Shown here: one piece after another, positions 1-10,600 of the stretch
Layout: every line of letters begins with the position of its first letter
Numbering within the stretch: position 1 is the stretch's first letter
The notes under the pieces: generated by a model
The model's input: the letters and a program-made list of their open reading frames with translations, nothing else
Told to the model about the DNA's origin: nothing
The model's database searches: none
Made by a program: the position numbers and the translations under genes
DNA from: Terriglobales bacterium
GTDB taxonomy: Bacteria; Acidobacteriota; Terriglobia; Terriglobales; Acidobacteriaceae
Length of the DNA: 41,376 nucleotides
Assembly (NCBI GenBank): GCA_035764005.1
Contig: DASTZZ010000103.1
Location: 1-41,376, forward strand
Direction of reading: 5' to 3'

Positions 1-518
1 ACCTGGCGACGATGGCTTGCGGACTGCCATATGCCATTGCGGCTGCAGCGGCGCATCCGGATCGGCCGGTGTTCGCGTTCGTCGGCGATGGCGGATTCTC
101 GATGCTGATGGCCGATTTCGTGACTGCGGTGAAGTACGAGCTCCCGATCAGGGTGGTCGTCATCAAGAACAACGTGCTCGGGCAAATCAAATGGGAGCAG
201 ATGGTCTTTCTCGGCAATCCGGAGTATGGAGTCGAACTGCATCCCATCGACTTCGCCGCCTTTGCACGCGCCTGCGGAGGAACGGGTTACACGATCGAAG
301 ATCCCAAGCGTTGCGGATCAATTCTCGACGAAGCTCTCAAAGTCGATGGCCCAGTGCTGATCGAAGCGGTAGTCGATCCGCTCACCGCGCCGATGCCAGG
401 CAAGATCAAAGCTGAGCAAGCTGCCAAGTTCGCCGAGTCATTGCTGCGCGGCGAACCGAATCGCGGCAAGATCGCGTGGGAGAACATGGTGGAGGACCGG
501 GTGCGGGAGCTGGTGTAG
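1..518 (+). CDS. TPP-dependent enzyme, PoxB/acetolactate synthase-like, C-terminal part (5' truncated by window)
   Basis: The open frame enters from the left edge (first full codon at base 3) and ends at TAG 516-518, so only about 172 C-terminal residues are present; the ATG at 12 is internal. The segment is the thiamine-diphosphate-binding C-terminal domain of the pyruvate oxidase / acetolactate synthase family: GDGGFSMLMADFVTAVKYE carries the GDG of the ThDP-Mg motif, followed about 27 residues later by KNNVLGQIKWEQ, the NN end of that motif. The run GVELHPIDFAAFARACG resembles E. coli PoxB more than IlvB, so pyruvate:quinone oxidoreductase or pyruvate oxidase is the best guess. The FAD/quinone region and N-terminal domain lie outside the window, so substrate and cofactor cannot be decided. 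queA follows 186 bases downstream with a hairpin repeat between them. Confidence 0.85.
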   Translation, partial: LATMACGLPYAIAAAAAHPDRPVFAFVGDGGFSMLMADFVTAVKYELPIRVVVIKNNVLGQIKWEQMVFLGNPEYGVELHPIDFAAFARACGGTGYTIEDPKRCGSILDEALKVDGPVLIEAVVDPLTAPMPGKIKAEQAAKFAESLLRGEPNRGKIAWENMVEDRVRELV

Positions 519-534
519 ATCGTCGCTCCCCCTT

Positions 535-669
535 GTCATTCCGAACTCCTGCTCGCGCGTGCAGTTCGCGTGAGCAGGGGTGAGGAATCCCTACCAACGT
601 CCATGCAGAAAAGTCGCAGAATGGAAGTTCATAGGGATTCCTCCGCCAAAATCGGGCGTTCGGAATGAC
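535..669. repeat. Intergenic inverted repeat, GTCATTCCGAAC family
   Basis: The outer arms GTCATTCCGAAC (535-546) and GTTCGGAATGAC (658-669) are perfect inverted copies. A second pair, GAGGAATCCCTA (582-593) and TAGGGATTCCTC (632-643), is nested inside. The same words recur at 15039-15098 (only one half) and in a related form at 29738-29917 and 31046-31095, so this is a dispersed family in this genome. It fills the gap between the TPP enzyme and queA and could fold as a long hairpin on either strand. Function unknown. Confidence 0.8.
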
Positions 670-704
670 AGATTTGCTGCGCTACACTCTTTCCCATCCA
701 ACCC

Positions 705-1796
705 GTGCTCGTCTCCGACTTCGACTTTCATCTTCCGCCGGAACTCATCGCGCAAGAGCCTCTTGCTGATCGCTCCAGCTCTCGCATGCTGGTGCTCGAT
801 CGCGAGAGCGGCACCATAAAGGACGATTGCTTCAGAAGTTTTCCTGCTTATCTGAATCGCGGCGATGTTCTCGTTCTGAACAACAGCCGCGTCTTCCCTG
901 CCCGACTTTTTGGACATCGCTCCGGCAGCCGCGCTCAGCCGTTGAGCCGGCGCAACCCCGCTTCGCGTGAATTCCTGAAAGGTCGAGTTGAAGTTCTGCT
1001 GACGCGGGCGCTCGGAAATGGCGAATGGGAGGCGCTGGTGCGGCCTGGCCGCAAGCTCGGTATTGGCGAAGTGTTGCGCTTCGGCGGTGAAGAACGAGAG
1101 CCATTGCTCGAAGCTGAGATCGTTGGACGGGGAGAGTACGGCGAGCGACGTCTGCGTTTCGCTTCGGTACCGAATTTCTTCGAGCGCGTCGAACGTATCG
1201 GCCACGTTCCTCTTCCACCATACATCAGCCGCGAGGATGAAGCCGCAGATCGCGAACGATATCAGACCGTCTTTGCGCGCAACCGTGGGTCGGCTGCAGC
1301 GCCTACTGCGGGACTTCATTTCACGCCGCAGATCCTCGATGAAATTCGCAGCCGCGGAGTCGAGATCCTAGAGGTTACGCTTCATGTCGGGCTGGGAACG
1401 TTTCAGCCGTTGCGCGAAGAACGTGTCGAAGCGAACAAGCTGCACGTCGAGAGCTACAGCATTGGTACCCATACCGCCGAGACAATTAATCGCGCCTTGG
1501 ACGAGAAACGCAGAGTTATCGCGGTCGGCACAACCGTGGTGCGGACTTTGGAACATGCCGCGCTTGAATCGGGAAGGATTCAAAGTGGCGAGGCTGAGAC
1601 CAGCATCTTTATTTATCCTGGATTCCGATTCCGGGTAGTTGGCGCGCTGCTCACGAATTTTCATCTGCCGCGCTCTTCGCTGCTTATGCTGGTATCGGCT
1701 TTTGCGGGACGCGAACGCGTGCTTGAGGCTTATGGCCATGCCATCGAAGAGAAGTATCGGTTCTTCTCGTATGGCGATTGCATGTTCGTGAAGTAA
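705..1796 (+). CDS. queA: S-adenosylmethionine:tRNA ribosyltransferase-isomerase QueA
   Basis: QueA transfers and isomerises the ribosyl moiety of SAM onto 7-aminomethyl-7-deazaguanine in tRNA, giving epoxyqueuosine at wobble position 34. The protein (363 aa) shows family signatures: [15 protein letters not shown] at the N-terminus, [75 protein letters not shown] and the C-terminal [14 protein letters not shown]. The start is GTG at 705, placed where the conserved family N-terminus begins. Compared with E. coli QueA there is an insertion of about 20 residues after RLFG (around residues 70-90, rich in Arg and Ser). Tgt, the preceding enzyme of the pathway, lies at 39.9-41.1 kb on the other strand, so the often-seen queA-tgt operon is split here. 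Repeat elements flank the gene on both sides. Confidence 0.96.
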   Translation: MLVSDFDFHLPPELIAQEPLADRSSSRMLVLDRESGTIKDDCFRSFPAYLNRGDVLVLNNSRVFPARLFGHRSGSRAQPLSRRNPASREFLKGRVEVLLTRALGNGEWEALVRPGRKLGIGEVLRFGGEEREPLLEAEIVGRGEYGERRLRFASVPNFFERVERIGHVPLPPYISREDEAADRERYQTVFARNRGSAAAPTAGLHFTPQILDEIRSRGVEILEVTLHVGLGTFQPLREERVEANKLHVESYSIGTHTAETINRALDEKRRVIAVGTTVVRTLEHAALESGRIQSGEAETSIFIYPGFRFRVVGALLTNFHLPRSSLLMLVSAFAGRERVLEAYGHAIEEKYRFFSYGDCMFVK

Positions 1797-1798
1797 CG

Positions 1799-1945
1799 GA
1801 ACCGGCGGCGGCGGCCGGTGGGCTGGTGCCCGGTGGGCTGGTGCTCGGCGGGCAAGGCGAGCGCCAGGGATGTCCGTATACCCGCCAAGCTCGTGCGCGC
1901 AGTCGCAAAATGCGCGACTGCCCCAGCGGCTACCGCCGCCGGTTC
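1799..1945. repeat. Intergenic inverted repeat with 15-nt direct repeats
   Basis: Perfect 13-nt inverted arms GAACCGGCGGCGG (1799-1811) and CCGCCGCCGGTTC (1933-1945) enclose a GC-rich stretch. Its left half contains two tandem copies of the 15-mer GGTGGGCTGGTGCYC. The element begins two bases after the queA stop codon and lies ahead of the ADOP permease gene. It may act as a queA terminator, although no T-run follows. It fits the general plan of direct-repeat arms in inverted pairs seen in many other gaps of the window. Confidence 0.75.
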
Positions 1946-1996
1946 TGTTGCTAACAGGCGCCGATACATCTTCGTCTAACCCGTCTGAGAGCTCAC

Positions 1997-4453
1997 ATGT
2001 CGAACCTTCTTCAGGACCTTCGCTTCGCAGGACGTCTAATTCGTAAAAACCCTGGATTTGCTTTTGCCGCCATTCTGGTTCTAGCGCTTGGAATTGGCGC
2101 GAACACGGCCATCTTCAGTGTGGTTGATACTGTGCTGCTCAAGCCGCTCGCGTTTCCGCAACCCGAGCAGCTCGTACATATCTGGCACACGCCTCCGCAA
2201 TCGAGCTTTCCCGGCATGACGCGCTTCTCCGTCTCGCCGGCGAACTTTCTCGATTGGCAGGCGCAGAACGACGTATTCCAAGGCATGTCGCTGGTTGGGG
2301 GCGGAAACTTCAATCTGACTGGAGCCGGGGAACCACGCTCGGTGGTCGCCCGCCGCGTCTCGTACAACTTCTTCTCGGTTCTGCAGGCGCAGCCAATACT
2401 CGGCAGAACATTCAATCCGGACGACGATCAGCCCGGACATAACTACGTCGTAATTCTCAGTGAGAACTTCTGGCGCAGCCAGTTCAATTCCGATCCGGGA
2501 ATCGTGGGCAAAGACATCACTCTCAACGGAGCGGCTTACAAAGTGATCGGGGTGATGCCGACAAAGTACCAATATCCAATCGAGGACGCCGAGAACGCTC
2601 CTCGCTTCTGGACTCCGCTCGGCTTGACGCCTCAGGAGCGCGCCATACGCGGTAACCACAATTACTTTGTAGTCGGCAGACTGCGATCGGGTGTAACCAT
2701 CCAGCAGGCGCAAGCTGAGATGGACACCATCTCGCGCCGGCTCGAGCAGGAATATCCCGCCGACGACAAGGGTTGGGGCGCAGCCGTGGATCCGATCAAC
2801 CAAGATATCGTCGGCGACGTGCGCACGCCGTTGCTCGTCCTCTTTGGAGCTGTGGCCTTCGTCCTGCTCATTGCATGCGCCAACGTTGCCAATCTCGTTC
2901 TCGCCCGCACCGTTTCTCGCCAGCGCGAAGTTGCGATCCGGACGGCGCTTGGCGCCAGCCGCGCGCGACTGCTTCGGCAGATCATTTCGGAAACCGTGCT
3001 GTTGTCGCTGCTGGGTGGAGTATTAGGGCTCGGCGTCGCATACGCCAGCATACGGTTCATCGTTTCAGCGGCGGCTGCGCAGTTGCCGCGTGCTTCTGAA
3101 ATCTCGTTGAGCGTTCCCGTTTTGATATTTGCGTTCGCCGTGTCGGTGTTGGCGGGTATCCTGGCCGGTCTGCTTCCAGCCATGCGCATGAGCAAGACCA
3201 ACGTGAATGATGCGCTGAAGCAGGGCACGCGCGCGAGTTCCGATGTCGTGGGCAGCCGCACGCGCGGGGTGCTGGTTGTTGCCGAAGTGGCACTCTCACT
3301 GATGCTGCTGATCGGCGCGGGCCTGATGATTCGCAGCTTGTGGCTGCTGCATCGAGTCGATCCGGGATTCGATCCACACAACGTAATAGCGGTCATGCCC
3401 TCGATCGCGCGCAAGACATTCCAGACTCCGACTCAGGAACTTGCCTTCTATAACCAAGTTCTCTCGCGCGTGCGCAGCTTGCCCGGCGTACAGGCCGCAG
3501 GGGGCATCGACGATCTACCACTCTCCGGCGGTGGATCCGTGCAGCCAGTACAACTCGAAGGCAGGCCCGTACAGCAGATGGCCGACCAACCTGAAGTTTC
3601 GGTCCGCGGCATCATGCCGGGATATTTCAAGGCGATGCATATCCCTCTTATTCGCGGACGCGAACTTGGCGAACAGGACGTCGCGTCGGCTCCGGGCGCG
3701 GTAGTCATCAGCGAAGCCATGGCCAAGCGACTCTGGCCGAATGAAGATCCGATCGGCAAACACCTGACCATGTTCTTTTTCCCGAATCGGAACCGCGAAG
3801 TCGTTGGCATTGTCGGCGACGTAAAAGACAACGGGCTCAAGGGCGCGCCCGATGCGACGCTGTACGCGCCGTTCGCTCAACTTGAACAGCCGCCGGATCA
3901 TCCTTTCCAGTCCTTCCCGATCTGGATCGTGGTGCGCGCCTCTGCCAATGCTGCCAGCCTTGTTCCTGCGATCACTTCGGCAATCCATCAGATCAATCCA
4001 GAGTTGCCGGTTCTGGGCAGCAGCACGCTCGACGAGGTCGTCGGCAACTCGCTCTCGCAGCAGCGCTTCAGCACTATGCTGCTCGGCATCTTCGCCGGAC
4101 TCGCACTCTTCCTCGCAGCTATCGGCATCTACAGCGTGCTCGCCTACAGCGTTCGCCGGCGCGTGCGCGAGATCGGAATCCGCATGGCTCTCGGAGCGCA
4201 GATCAAAGACGTGCTGCAACTGGTCGTGCTCGAAGGCATGAAGCCAACCGTGCTCGGCCTCGCAATCGGCATCATCGGCGCGCTCGCCCTCGGACGCCTG
4301 CTTTCCAGCATGATCTACGGAGTGAAGTCCACGGATTTACTTACGTTCATCACGGTGTCCGTAGGGCTTCTCTGCATAGGATTGCTGGCCAGCATCATTC
4401 CTGCGTATCGCGCTACACGGGTTGAGCCGGTGAAGACGTTGCGGGATGAGTGA
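1997..4453 (+). CDS. ADOP-type ABC transporter permease (MacB/FtsX family, duplicated, orphan)
   Basis: An 818-aa inner-membrane protein built from two MacB-periplasmic-core plus FtsX units. The first hydrophobic segment sits near residues 20-40 ([20 protein letters not shown]), followed by a periplasmic core. A three-helix FtsX block follows near residues 275-400, with the coupling-type motif [20 protein letters not shown]. The second unit starts around 425 ([19 protein letters not shown]) and ends with [16 protein letters not shown] and the last FtsX block (about 690-810). This two-unit arrangement and length match the acidobacterial duplicated orphan permeases. Such proteins presumably work with an ATPase of the MacB/LolD type in export or mechanotransmission; no ATPase gene is adjacent, which is why they are called orphan. 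ATG at 1997; no strong Shine-Dalgarno sequence is visible. Substrate unknown. Confidence 0.93.
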   Translation: MSNLLQDLRFAGRLIRKNPGFAFAAILVLALGIGANTAIFSVVDTVLLKPLAFPQPEQLVHIWHTPPQSSFPGMTRFSVSPANFLDWQAQNDVFQGMSLVGGGNFNLTGAGEPRSVVARRVSYNFFSVLQAQPILGRTFNPDDDQPGHNYVVILSENFWRSQFNSDPGIVGKDITLNGAAYKVIGVMPTKYQYPIEDAENAPRFWTPLGLTPQERAIRGNHNYFVVGRLRSGVTIQQAQAEMDTISRRLEQEYPADDKGWGAAVDPINQDIVGDVRTPLLVLFGAVAFVLLIACANVANLVLARTVSRQREVAIRTALGASRARLLRQIISETVLLSLLGGVLGLGVAYASIRFIVSAAAAQLPRASEISLSVPVLIFAFAVSVLAGILAGLLPAMRMSKTNVNDALKQGTRASSDVVGSRTRGVLVVAEVALSLMLLIGAGLMIRSLWLLHRVDPGFDPHNVIAVMPSIARKTFQTPTQELAFYNQVLSRVRSLPGVQAAGGIDDLPLSGGGSVQPVQLEGRPVQQMADQPEVSVRGIMPGYFKAMHIPLIRGRELGEQDVASAPGAVVISEAMAKRLWPNEDPIGKHLTMFFFPNRNREVVGIVGDVKDNGLKGAPDATLYAPFAQLEQPPDHPFQSFPIWIVVRASANAASLVPAITSAIHQINPELPVLGSSTLDEVVGNSLSQQRFSTMLLGIFAGLALFLAAIGIYSVLAYSVRRRVREIGIRMALGAQIKDVLQLVVLEGMKPTVLGLAIGIIGALALGRLLSSMIYGVKSTDLLTFITVSVGLLCIGLLASIIPAYRATRVEPVKTLRDE

Positions 4454-4672
4454 GGGCTTCTGGCTTCTGGCGTCTGGCTTCTGGCTACACCAAAAGCAAC
4501 ACCAAAACACGGCACGGATTTCACGGATGCCACGGATTACACGGATCAGAAGCGTGATGAAGCGACCCTGAAAGGTTCATCCGTGTGATCCGTGTGCGAC
4601 AGCATGCGCGTAATCCCTCGGCTTTGGTGTGGCTGTTAGCCGGAAGCCAGTAGCCAGCGGCCAGAAGCCTCT
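4454..4672. repeat. Two-layer inverted repeat: 7-nt-period outer arms, 9-nt-period inner arms
   Basis: The left outer arm repeats a 7-mer (CTTCTGG, CTTCTGG, CGTCTGG, CTTCTGG) and the right outer arm is its inverted counterpart (CCGGAAG, CCAGTAG, CCAGCGG, CCAGAAG). Both sides then have an ACACCAAA / TTTGGTGT step. Inside, the left arm repeats a 9-mer (ACGGATTTC, ACGGATGCC, ACGGATTAC, ACGGAT), mirrored on the right by ATCCGTGTGATCCGTGTG. The element starts directly after the ADOP stop codon and ends four bases before the stop of the convergent small gene, so it could serve as a bidirectional transcription barrier. Confidence 0.85.
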
Positions 4673-4675
4673 TCC

Positions 4676-4873
4676 TCACCCTTTCCCCGGCGGCGGCAAA
4701 CGCTTCAGCGTCTCATCCAGCTTGAGAAAGCTTTTCACGCCGGCATTGCGTAGCGCTTTCACCAGCCGATGCATGGAGACATTCTTCGAATCCATGTCCT
4801 GGTCTGCGACGGAACTAAGGTATTCATAGTCTTCGTTGTAAAGCCAAAGGACTGTTCTGCGTTTGCGGGTCAT
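4676..4873 (-). CDS. Small hypothetical protein, possibly ribbon-helix-helix-like
   Basis: A 65-aa basic protein beginning MTRKRRTVLWLYNEDYEYL and ending KRLPPPGKG. I chose the ATG at 4873 because the 48 residues upstream in the same frame are low-complexity and show no conserved character, whereas the sequence from here on looks like a compact fold. A short strand-like segment (RRTVLWLY) followed by two predicted helices (NEDYEYLSSVAD, VSMHRLVKALRNAG) resembles a ribbon-helix-helix DNA-binding protein. This is only a fold-level impression. No clear Shine-Dalgarno is visible. The gene is isolated and converges with the ADOP gene across a hairpin element. It could be a chance frame. Confidence 0.45.
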   Translation of the reverse strand: MTRKRRTVLWLYNEDYEYLSSVADQDMDSKNVSMHRLVKALRNAGVKSFLKLDETLKRLPPPGKG

Positions 4874-5324
4874 GCGATGTGCTCTTGCGCCGGGAGCGGG
4901 GGAAACAGCGAACCGTGGGGCTGGGTCGAGAGCCGTGTATTTAGACACGTCTCTGGTTATAGTTTGAGAGCCGCGGGCAGCGCGACTCTCCAGTAACGAA
5001 GTGGGACCAATCGTCATAGTTTTGTGACCAGCAGTGGCTCAGCGGGGCCGCTCGCGACGGCCGCAACACACTCCAGGAAGTTACTCGACGGTGCGATGAC
5101 GAAGTGACGCGATCACGCATATCGTCTGCATTGCGTCCTGCCGCGAACGGTTCCGCAAAGCTACTGCTTACTCCTGATTACTTGACTTGAGCAGAAGCAA
5201 GCTGCGTGCCAATGTGAGCGCGTCAGAGTTCCCTCTGAATGCGCAACAGCGTTTCGCTGTTTGGAAAACGCCTGTTTCCCGAAATGGCAAAGGTTGGAAT
5301 TCAGGTGCTCAGAAAGAGAACCCC
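4874..5324. other. Gene-free stretch
   Basis: About 450 bases without a convincing gene on either strand. Short frames here lack ribosome binding sites and family-like sequence. It presumably carries the promoter of the small minus-strand gene ending at 4676, but I see no strong sigma-70 boxes. The next 445 bases are an inverted-repeat element. Confidence 0.5.
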
Positions 5325-5769
5325 GCAATCGGCATTCGGCACTCAGCACTCGGCTAAAAACAACAACAAAACACGACACGGATCACACGGACGCTTCGCG
5401 CACGGATTACACGAAAAAGGCAAGAAGCGAAACTGCAGACTGCGCTCTTTCAGCCCAGAGTTCCAAATTCTCTGAGTGCATAAATCGCCTCTGGCAAGGA
5501 AGATGAGTCTCGGACACATTGCATTTGCTGAGCCGAGTGCCGACTGCCAGTCGCCGCCTTCTCAGTGATTCCATTTTGGAACTTGTATCCGCTTGAGGAC
5601 ACGCCGGTTCGACAGTTCAGGTGTTTACATGTCCGGTGGATCGATGCCTTGACGTTATGACAAATACTTCTTCCGAGTGATCCGTGAGCGAAGCATCCGT
5701 GTGATCCGTGTCGTGTTTTGCTTTTGCAGTTGGTTTAAGCCGAGTGCTGAGTGCCGAGTGCCGACTGCC
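5325..5769. repeat. Long inverted repeat (about 90-nt arms, 260-nt centre), 7-nt-period outer and 9-nt-period inner words
   Basis: The left arm, 5325-5413, reads outward to inward: a 7-nt-period word (CAATCGG, CATTCGG, CACTCAG, CACTCGG), an A-rich step, AAAACACGACACGGATCACA, then ACGG(A) words around GCTTCGCGC. The right arm, 5673-5769, is its inverted copy (CGAAGCATCCGTGTGATCCG, CGTGTTTTGCTTTTG, GGTTTAAGCC, then GCCGAGT, GCTGAGT, GCCGAGT, GCCGACT). A third copy of the outer word lies in the centre near 5533-5551. The centre has no transposase or other gene. The right arm ends two bases before the stop codon of the convergent LMF gene. This resembles a non-autonomous mobile element or MITE-like structure, but terminal duplications are not evident. 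Confidence 0.8.
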
Positions 5770-5771
5770 CG

Positions 5772-7253
5772 TTACTCCAGATCCATCCACTCCATCTGCT
5801 GGAGCATTGCGCGGAGTGCTGGACTCTGTAGCGAGACTGTCGGAAAGTAGGAGCCGACTGATTCCCTTACCCACCAAAGTCCAGTCTTCTTCCGAACTTG
5901 TGGTGACGAGAAGCGATACTCGTACAGCAGCGCGCGGACGTAGCGTGGTGGAGATTCCGGAAATGGATTCGTTTTAATTAATCCAAGAACAGCCTTGTCG
6001 CCTTCGAGAAGCTTGGCGAGAAAGTGAACGAACCACGGATGGCGATGGTAGGAGCCCATGGCAGCGAACCACATCAGCCAGTCGAGGCGGAGATGGTAAG
6101 GCGCGATCTGCGGAGGCAAACGAGAAGGATCTCCGGGCTTACCTTTGAACTCATACTCGCGCCACCTGGTCGAGCCGGTGATCACGGTTTCATCGGTACC
6201 CTCGACCACAATCTCGTAACGCTCGCGCGTGATACCACCGAACGCGCCGTAAGTTCCCACGAAATGAAAGCGGTTGTAGACCGTATTCATGACCTGCCGT
6301 CGCGACATGAGATTGCGCACCGGCTTGATGCTCAGCACAATGACGAGAATAAAGAGGGCGGCCGTCAGCCCCCGAAAAACCATGTCCGGTGTATGAGTAA
6401 TCGGCATTTGTAAGCCGAAGAGAGATGTAAGCGTGCGATCGTCGAAGCAGCTGAATGCAAGGCAGAGAGTGAGCACATTCAGCCAGGAGAGATTTCCGCT
6501 CAAGAAGATGAGCGACTGAAAAAGGATCGTCAGCCCACCGGCGATGCTTGCGATCGGCTGCGGAAGAAAATAGCCGAAGGGGACAATCAACTCGGCGAAA
6601 TGGTTGAACAGCACGCCACCTGAGCGGGACCATTTTGGTCCGTGGTGAAAGAACCAGCTCAGCGGATTCGGAATCGGCTGTGTCTCGTAGTGGTAGTCGA
6701 GACAAGTTAGATCACGCCAGCAGAAATCGCCGCGCAGCTTGATGAGTCCCGCGCCAAACATCACACGAAACAGCAGCCAGCGGAAGAGCCACATGACTGC
6801 GACCTGCGGAGTCGTGTGGCTGCCGCCGAGAAATGCAGAGAGCACGCCAGCCTCGAGCAGTATCGACTCCCATCCGAATCCGTAGAACACCTGTCCGACG
6901 TTGACGAACGAGAGATACAGTACCCACAGCACCGCCCATATCGCGAAAAGCGCCCAGGTGTAGCCATCGACCAAACCGGAGACGATCAGAGCGGAAAGCA
7001 CAACTCCGATCCATCCGCAGAACGTGAAAGCTCTATCGGAAGGGAAGAAGAAGAACAGACTCGGCGAGTCCCGGAATGGAACTTCCCTGACGAACAGCGG
7101 AACCGGCAGCAATCCGCGCTCGCCGAGCAAGAGCTTGAACTGATTCACCACATTGACAAAGCCAATAAGAAAGAGCGCTCCCACCGACTTCTCCAGCGCC
7201 CAACGGGCCAGCCAATAGTCCCCAGGCGACAGCCAATGGATCCAGCCATTCAT
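5772..7253 (-). CDS. Lipase maturation factor family membrane protein
   Basis: A 493-aa polytopic membrane protein. The N-terminal half carries hydrophobic helices and the family hallmark of LMF1/LMF2-like proteins (DUF1222): ALEKSVGALFLIGFVNVVNQ, GERGLLPVP, YLSFVNVGQVFYGFGWES, LRGDFCWRDLTCLDYHYET, QPIPNPLSWFFHH and FNHFAELIVPFGYF. The C-terminal third is soluble-looking (RYEIVVEGT, WREYEFKGKPGDP, QIAPYHLRLDWLMWFAAMG, FPESPPRYVRALLYEYRFS). In animals LMF1 helps fold lipases in the ER. The bacterial role is unknown; an envelope folding or lipid-linked role is only inferred. ATG at 7253 agrees with the conserved N-terminus; no clear Shine-Dalgarno. It is transcribed divergently from the TonB-dependent receptor and its 3' end abuts a long inverted repeat. 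Confidence 0.92.
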   Translation of the reverse strand: MNGWIHWLSPGDYWLARWALEKSVGALFLIGFVNVVNQFKLLLGERGLLPVPLFVREVPFRDSPSLFFFFPSDRAFTFCGWIGVVLSALIVSGLVDGYTWALFAIWAVLWVLYLSFVNVGQVFYGFGWESILLEAGVLSAFLGGSHTTPQVAVMWLFRWLLFRVMFGAGLIKLRGDFCWRDLTCLDYHYETQPIPNPLSWFFHHGPKWSRSGGVLFNHFAELIVPFGYFLPQPIASIAGGLTILFQSLIFLSGNLSWLNVLTLCLAFSCFDDRTLTSLFGLQMPITHTPDMVFRGLTAALFILVIVLSIKPVRNLMSRRQVMNTVYNRFHFVGTYGAFGGITRERYEIVVEGTDETVITGSTRWREYEFKGKPGDPSRLPPQIAPYHLRLDWLMWFAAMGSYHRHPWFVHFLAKLLEGDKAVLGLIKTNPFPESPPRYVRALLYEYRFSSPQVRKKTGLWWVRESVGSYFPTVSLQSPALRAMLQQMEWMDLE

Positions 7254-7646
7254 TTGCGAAGTACTTTTGATGCCCGAGAAGAGCGAACACGAAGGTCACG
7301 GAGCATAAAGAAAGAGGCCACAAGAATTCTCGAAGAGGCTACTGTCAGACTCGTTCGGAGCGTGCTCCACGTCGAGTACGACCCGCGGTTCCGCTATCCA
7401 GCGTGGGACGAGGAGTTATGGAAGTGGGACGAAATCCACAATTCCATATACCACATGTCCAGACAGTCCCATTTTCTGGATCACACGCTTTCGATTCGGA
7501 ATGTAACTCTTTGAAAAGAATAGAAGACGATTCTGGTGTCCAAAGTGCTTTCGGAGTAGCTGAAAATCCAGAGTCTCACCCCCCAGCTACGTTGATTCTG
7601 GAGCCTGTCTGTAGCAGAAGTCCGATCGACATTTTGAGGAGAGAAT
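7254..7646. other. Divergent promoter region between LMF gene and TonB receptor
   Basis: About 390 bases between two divergent genes, with no credible coding frame. It must hold both promoters. Near 7403-7436 the word GTGGGACGA occurs twice (around 7405 and 7425), and GTCCCATTTTCTGG follows at about 7467, giving a loose GTGGGAC/GTCCCA inverted arrangement that could be an operator. Immediately before the receptor ATG there is a good ribosome binding site (GAGGAGA, about 7635-7642). Confidence 0.45.
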
Positions 7647-10600
7647 ATGGCGAGAAAGCTGTTTTACGCGGCAGTCTGTACGCTCGTCTTTTCGTTTACT
7701 GCCTTTGCGCAGGAAACGACAGCCGGCATCCGAGGCATGGTAAAAGATCCGTCAGGTGCTGTGATTGCGGGAGCTACAGTAACAGTCACTGGTCCCGCGC
7801 TAATCGGAGAAAAGGCTGCTACAACCGATTCGGCCGGAATTTATCACATTGATCAGTTGCCTCCTGGCGTTTACGAGGTAACTACCAAAGCTGCTGGGTT
7901 CAGCCCGGAAAACGTCAAAGACCTCCGGCTTGAGACGGGTTCGCTGCCCAGTTTGAATTTCACTCTCAAGATAGGCCAAGCCGAACAAACAGTAGAAGTA
8001 AACGCCGAAGGCGCGATGGTAGACGTGACCCAGAGTAAAGTCGCCGTCACCATCACCCAAGACGTTCTCGAGAATACCCCCCATGGACGGTCATTCCAAT
8101 CGGTGATTCCCTTCGCCCCCGGCGCTCGCCAGGAGCAACTGCAGAGCAGGACGACCGACCAAGGCAAACTCAACGGCTTTCAAATTGACGGCGCTTCCGA
8201 CGCTGAGAACGTTTACATGATGGATGGTTTGAACACCACGAGTATTTATGGTGGTGGTGTCGGCGCCAATGTGCCCATGGAGTTCGTGCAGGAAGTCCAG
8301 GTTAAGAGTTCAAGTTTCGAAGCCGAATTCGGCGGGGCGACTGGCGGAGTTGTAAACGTCATTCAAAAGCGCGGTGGCCAGCAGTGGCATGGAGGCGTGT
8401 TCGCCTACTACCAGGGAAGCCCGTTGAGCGCTAACGATAATTGCATAAATCGCCAGATCGGCGCTGGTGTTACAACATGCAATCTCCGTCTGCAGCCGGG
8501 TACGAAGCTAAACCAGGGTAGCGCTAGTGACCTCTGGGCTGATCGGCTCGATGGCACTGCTCAGCGTTACGTCCAGCAACAGGACAAGTGGAGCATTGTT
8601 GAGCCTGGTTACGAAGTCGGTGGACCGCTGCACTGGGACCGCTTGCGGTTCTTCAGCAGCTATGTACCTTCGCTTTATAACGTCACCCGTAAAGTGAATT
8701 TCACCGGCACCAATCCTGGTCCGCACTCGTTCACACAGACCCAGAATACGCAGTACTTCATGAATCGGCTCGATTACAGTCCGTTCAGCTCGCTGCAATT
8801 GCACGGAGCTTGGCAGAGCGCATTCAACCGCACGCGTGGAGTGAACCTCCCCGCTCCGGATTCCGCTCTCGGACAGGTAAATACCAGCGCGGGCACGGAT
8901 CCCAATACGTTGCGGGCCGATACGGGAACGGTAAATCCTTTGACGATCCTCAATTTTGGCGGTGATTGGACGGTGAATTCCAGGATGGTGGTAACGGCGA
9001 GATACGGCTCGTTCTACCAGAACTCGGAAGATAGAGGAAAACCAACCGGTACCCGCTATGTGTGGCAGGATGACACCACATGTACCGCGTCAAACGCTTT
9101 TGGTTGCGGGCTGCCTTCGGCATCACAGCACACGGCTGGATTCTTCAACATTCCAAGCAACGCTCAGCAGCTCTTTGACATTTTTGATCGGCGCCAGTTG
9201 AACACCGACGTTTCATACCTTGTCGGAAACTTCTTCGGCACGCACAGCTTGAAAGCTGGATACGCCGTGCAGCGGCAGGCTGAGAATGTCAGCAATTCGT
9301 TCAGTACTTCGCTCGTGAATGTATTCATGAGCAATACCGATATCTATTCGACGGCCAGTGGACCGACCGCGACGGTGTGCGCTTCTGTTATTGCGAAGTA
9401 TGGCAAGTGCGCCGGACCAGACGGCTACTACGTTCTGCGTGACGGCGTTCTGACCAACGGCAACGTCTCCGCCCTGAATCATTCCATCTACGGTCAGGAT
9501 GGTTGGACAATCAAAAGTCTTACCATCAATGCGGGCGTCCGTCTCGATAAAGAATTCCTGCCGCCGTATCGGCCCGGAGCTTCATCCATCAGCTTCGGCT
9601 TCACACAGAAGGTTGCTCCCCGCATCGGCGCGGCCTACGATCTGTTCCATAATGGGAAGGTCAAGCTGTACGGATCATACGGTAAGTTCTTCGACATCAT
9701 GAAGTACTCCCTGCCACGCGGCTCGTTTGGTGGCGATCGTTGGCATGATTGCGTCTATGCCCTCACCACGACCGACTACACCCAGATTGTTCCGAACAAC
9801 GTAAATGGCAAGTTCTGCCCCGATTCAGGTCCGGCCAGCGGCAGCCTGCCGGGTGACTTCATCGAAAATCAGAACTGGCGCGCGAGTGCTCCCGGCGACC
9901 CGACTGACCCGGTCATCCAACCAGACATGCACCCCATGCAGACGCACGAGACAGTCTTCGGAGCTGACTGGGAACTAAGTCCGACGCTCGCCTTCGAGTC
10001 CCGCTATGCGCGTAAGCGCCTCGATTGGACCATCGAAGACATGTCGGTGGATGACAACCAGTACTACATCGGCAATCCCGGTTCGGCATACAGTCAGCTG
10101 TTACACCGGCCTCTACCGAACGCGGGTTTCACAACCGCTGTTTGCCCAAGCTGCCCAAACCTACCCAAAGCCCAGCGCGATTACGACGGAGTTGAATTCC
10201 GTCTGATCAAACGCGGCGGCGGTAATTGGGGCGGACAGGCTGCGTATACCTACAGCCGGTTGTACGGAAACTATCCTGGATTGAGCGACACCTACTTCCT
10301 CGATGGTGGCGGAGGTCGTCATGAACCCAACAACAACCGCGCCTTCGACCTGCCGCAGATGCTGTTCGACGCCCACGGAAAACCGGTGGGAGGACCGCTG
10401 CCGACGGATCGTCCAAATGTATTCTCCGGATACGGATACTATCGTCTGAAGTGGCTCGGTCAGGAAACGAATTTCGGCCTTGTACAAGAGTTTGGTCAAG
10501 GAACTCCGCAGAGCACCTGTCTGCCGACGGTGGACAGCCAGTCGAGTTGCATGTTTGTGGAAGGTCAGGGGAACTGGGTGAATTTCCACCAGGATCCGGC

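Noticed and set aside
5325-5769. Possible insertion sequence bounded by inverted repeats
   Set aside because: The 260-nt centre has no transposase frame and no target site duplication could be seen; kept as a repeat element only.
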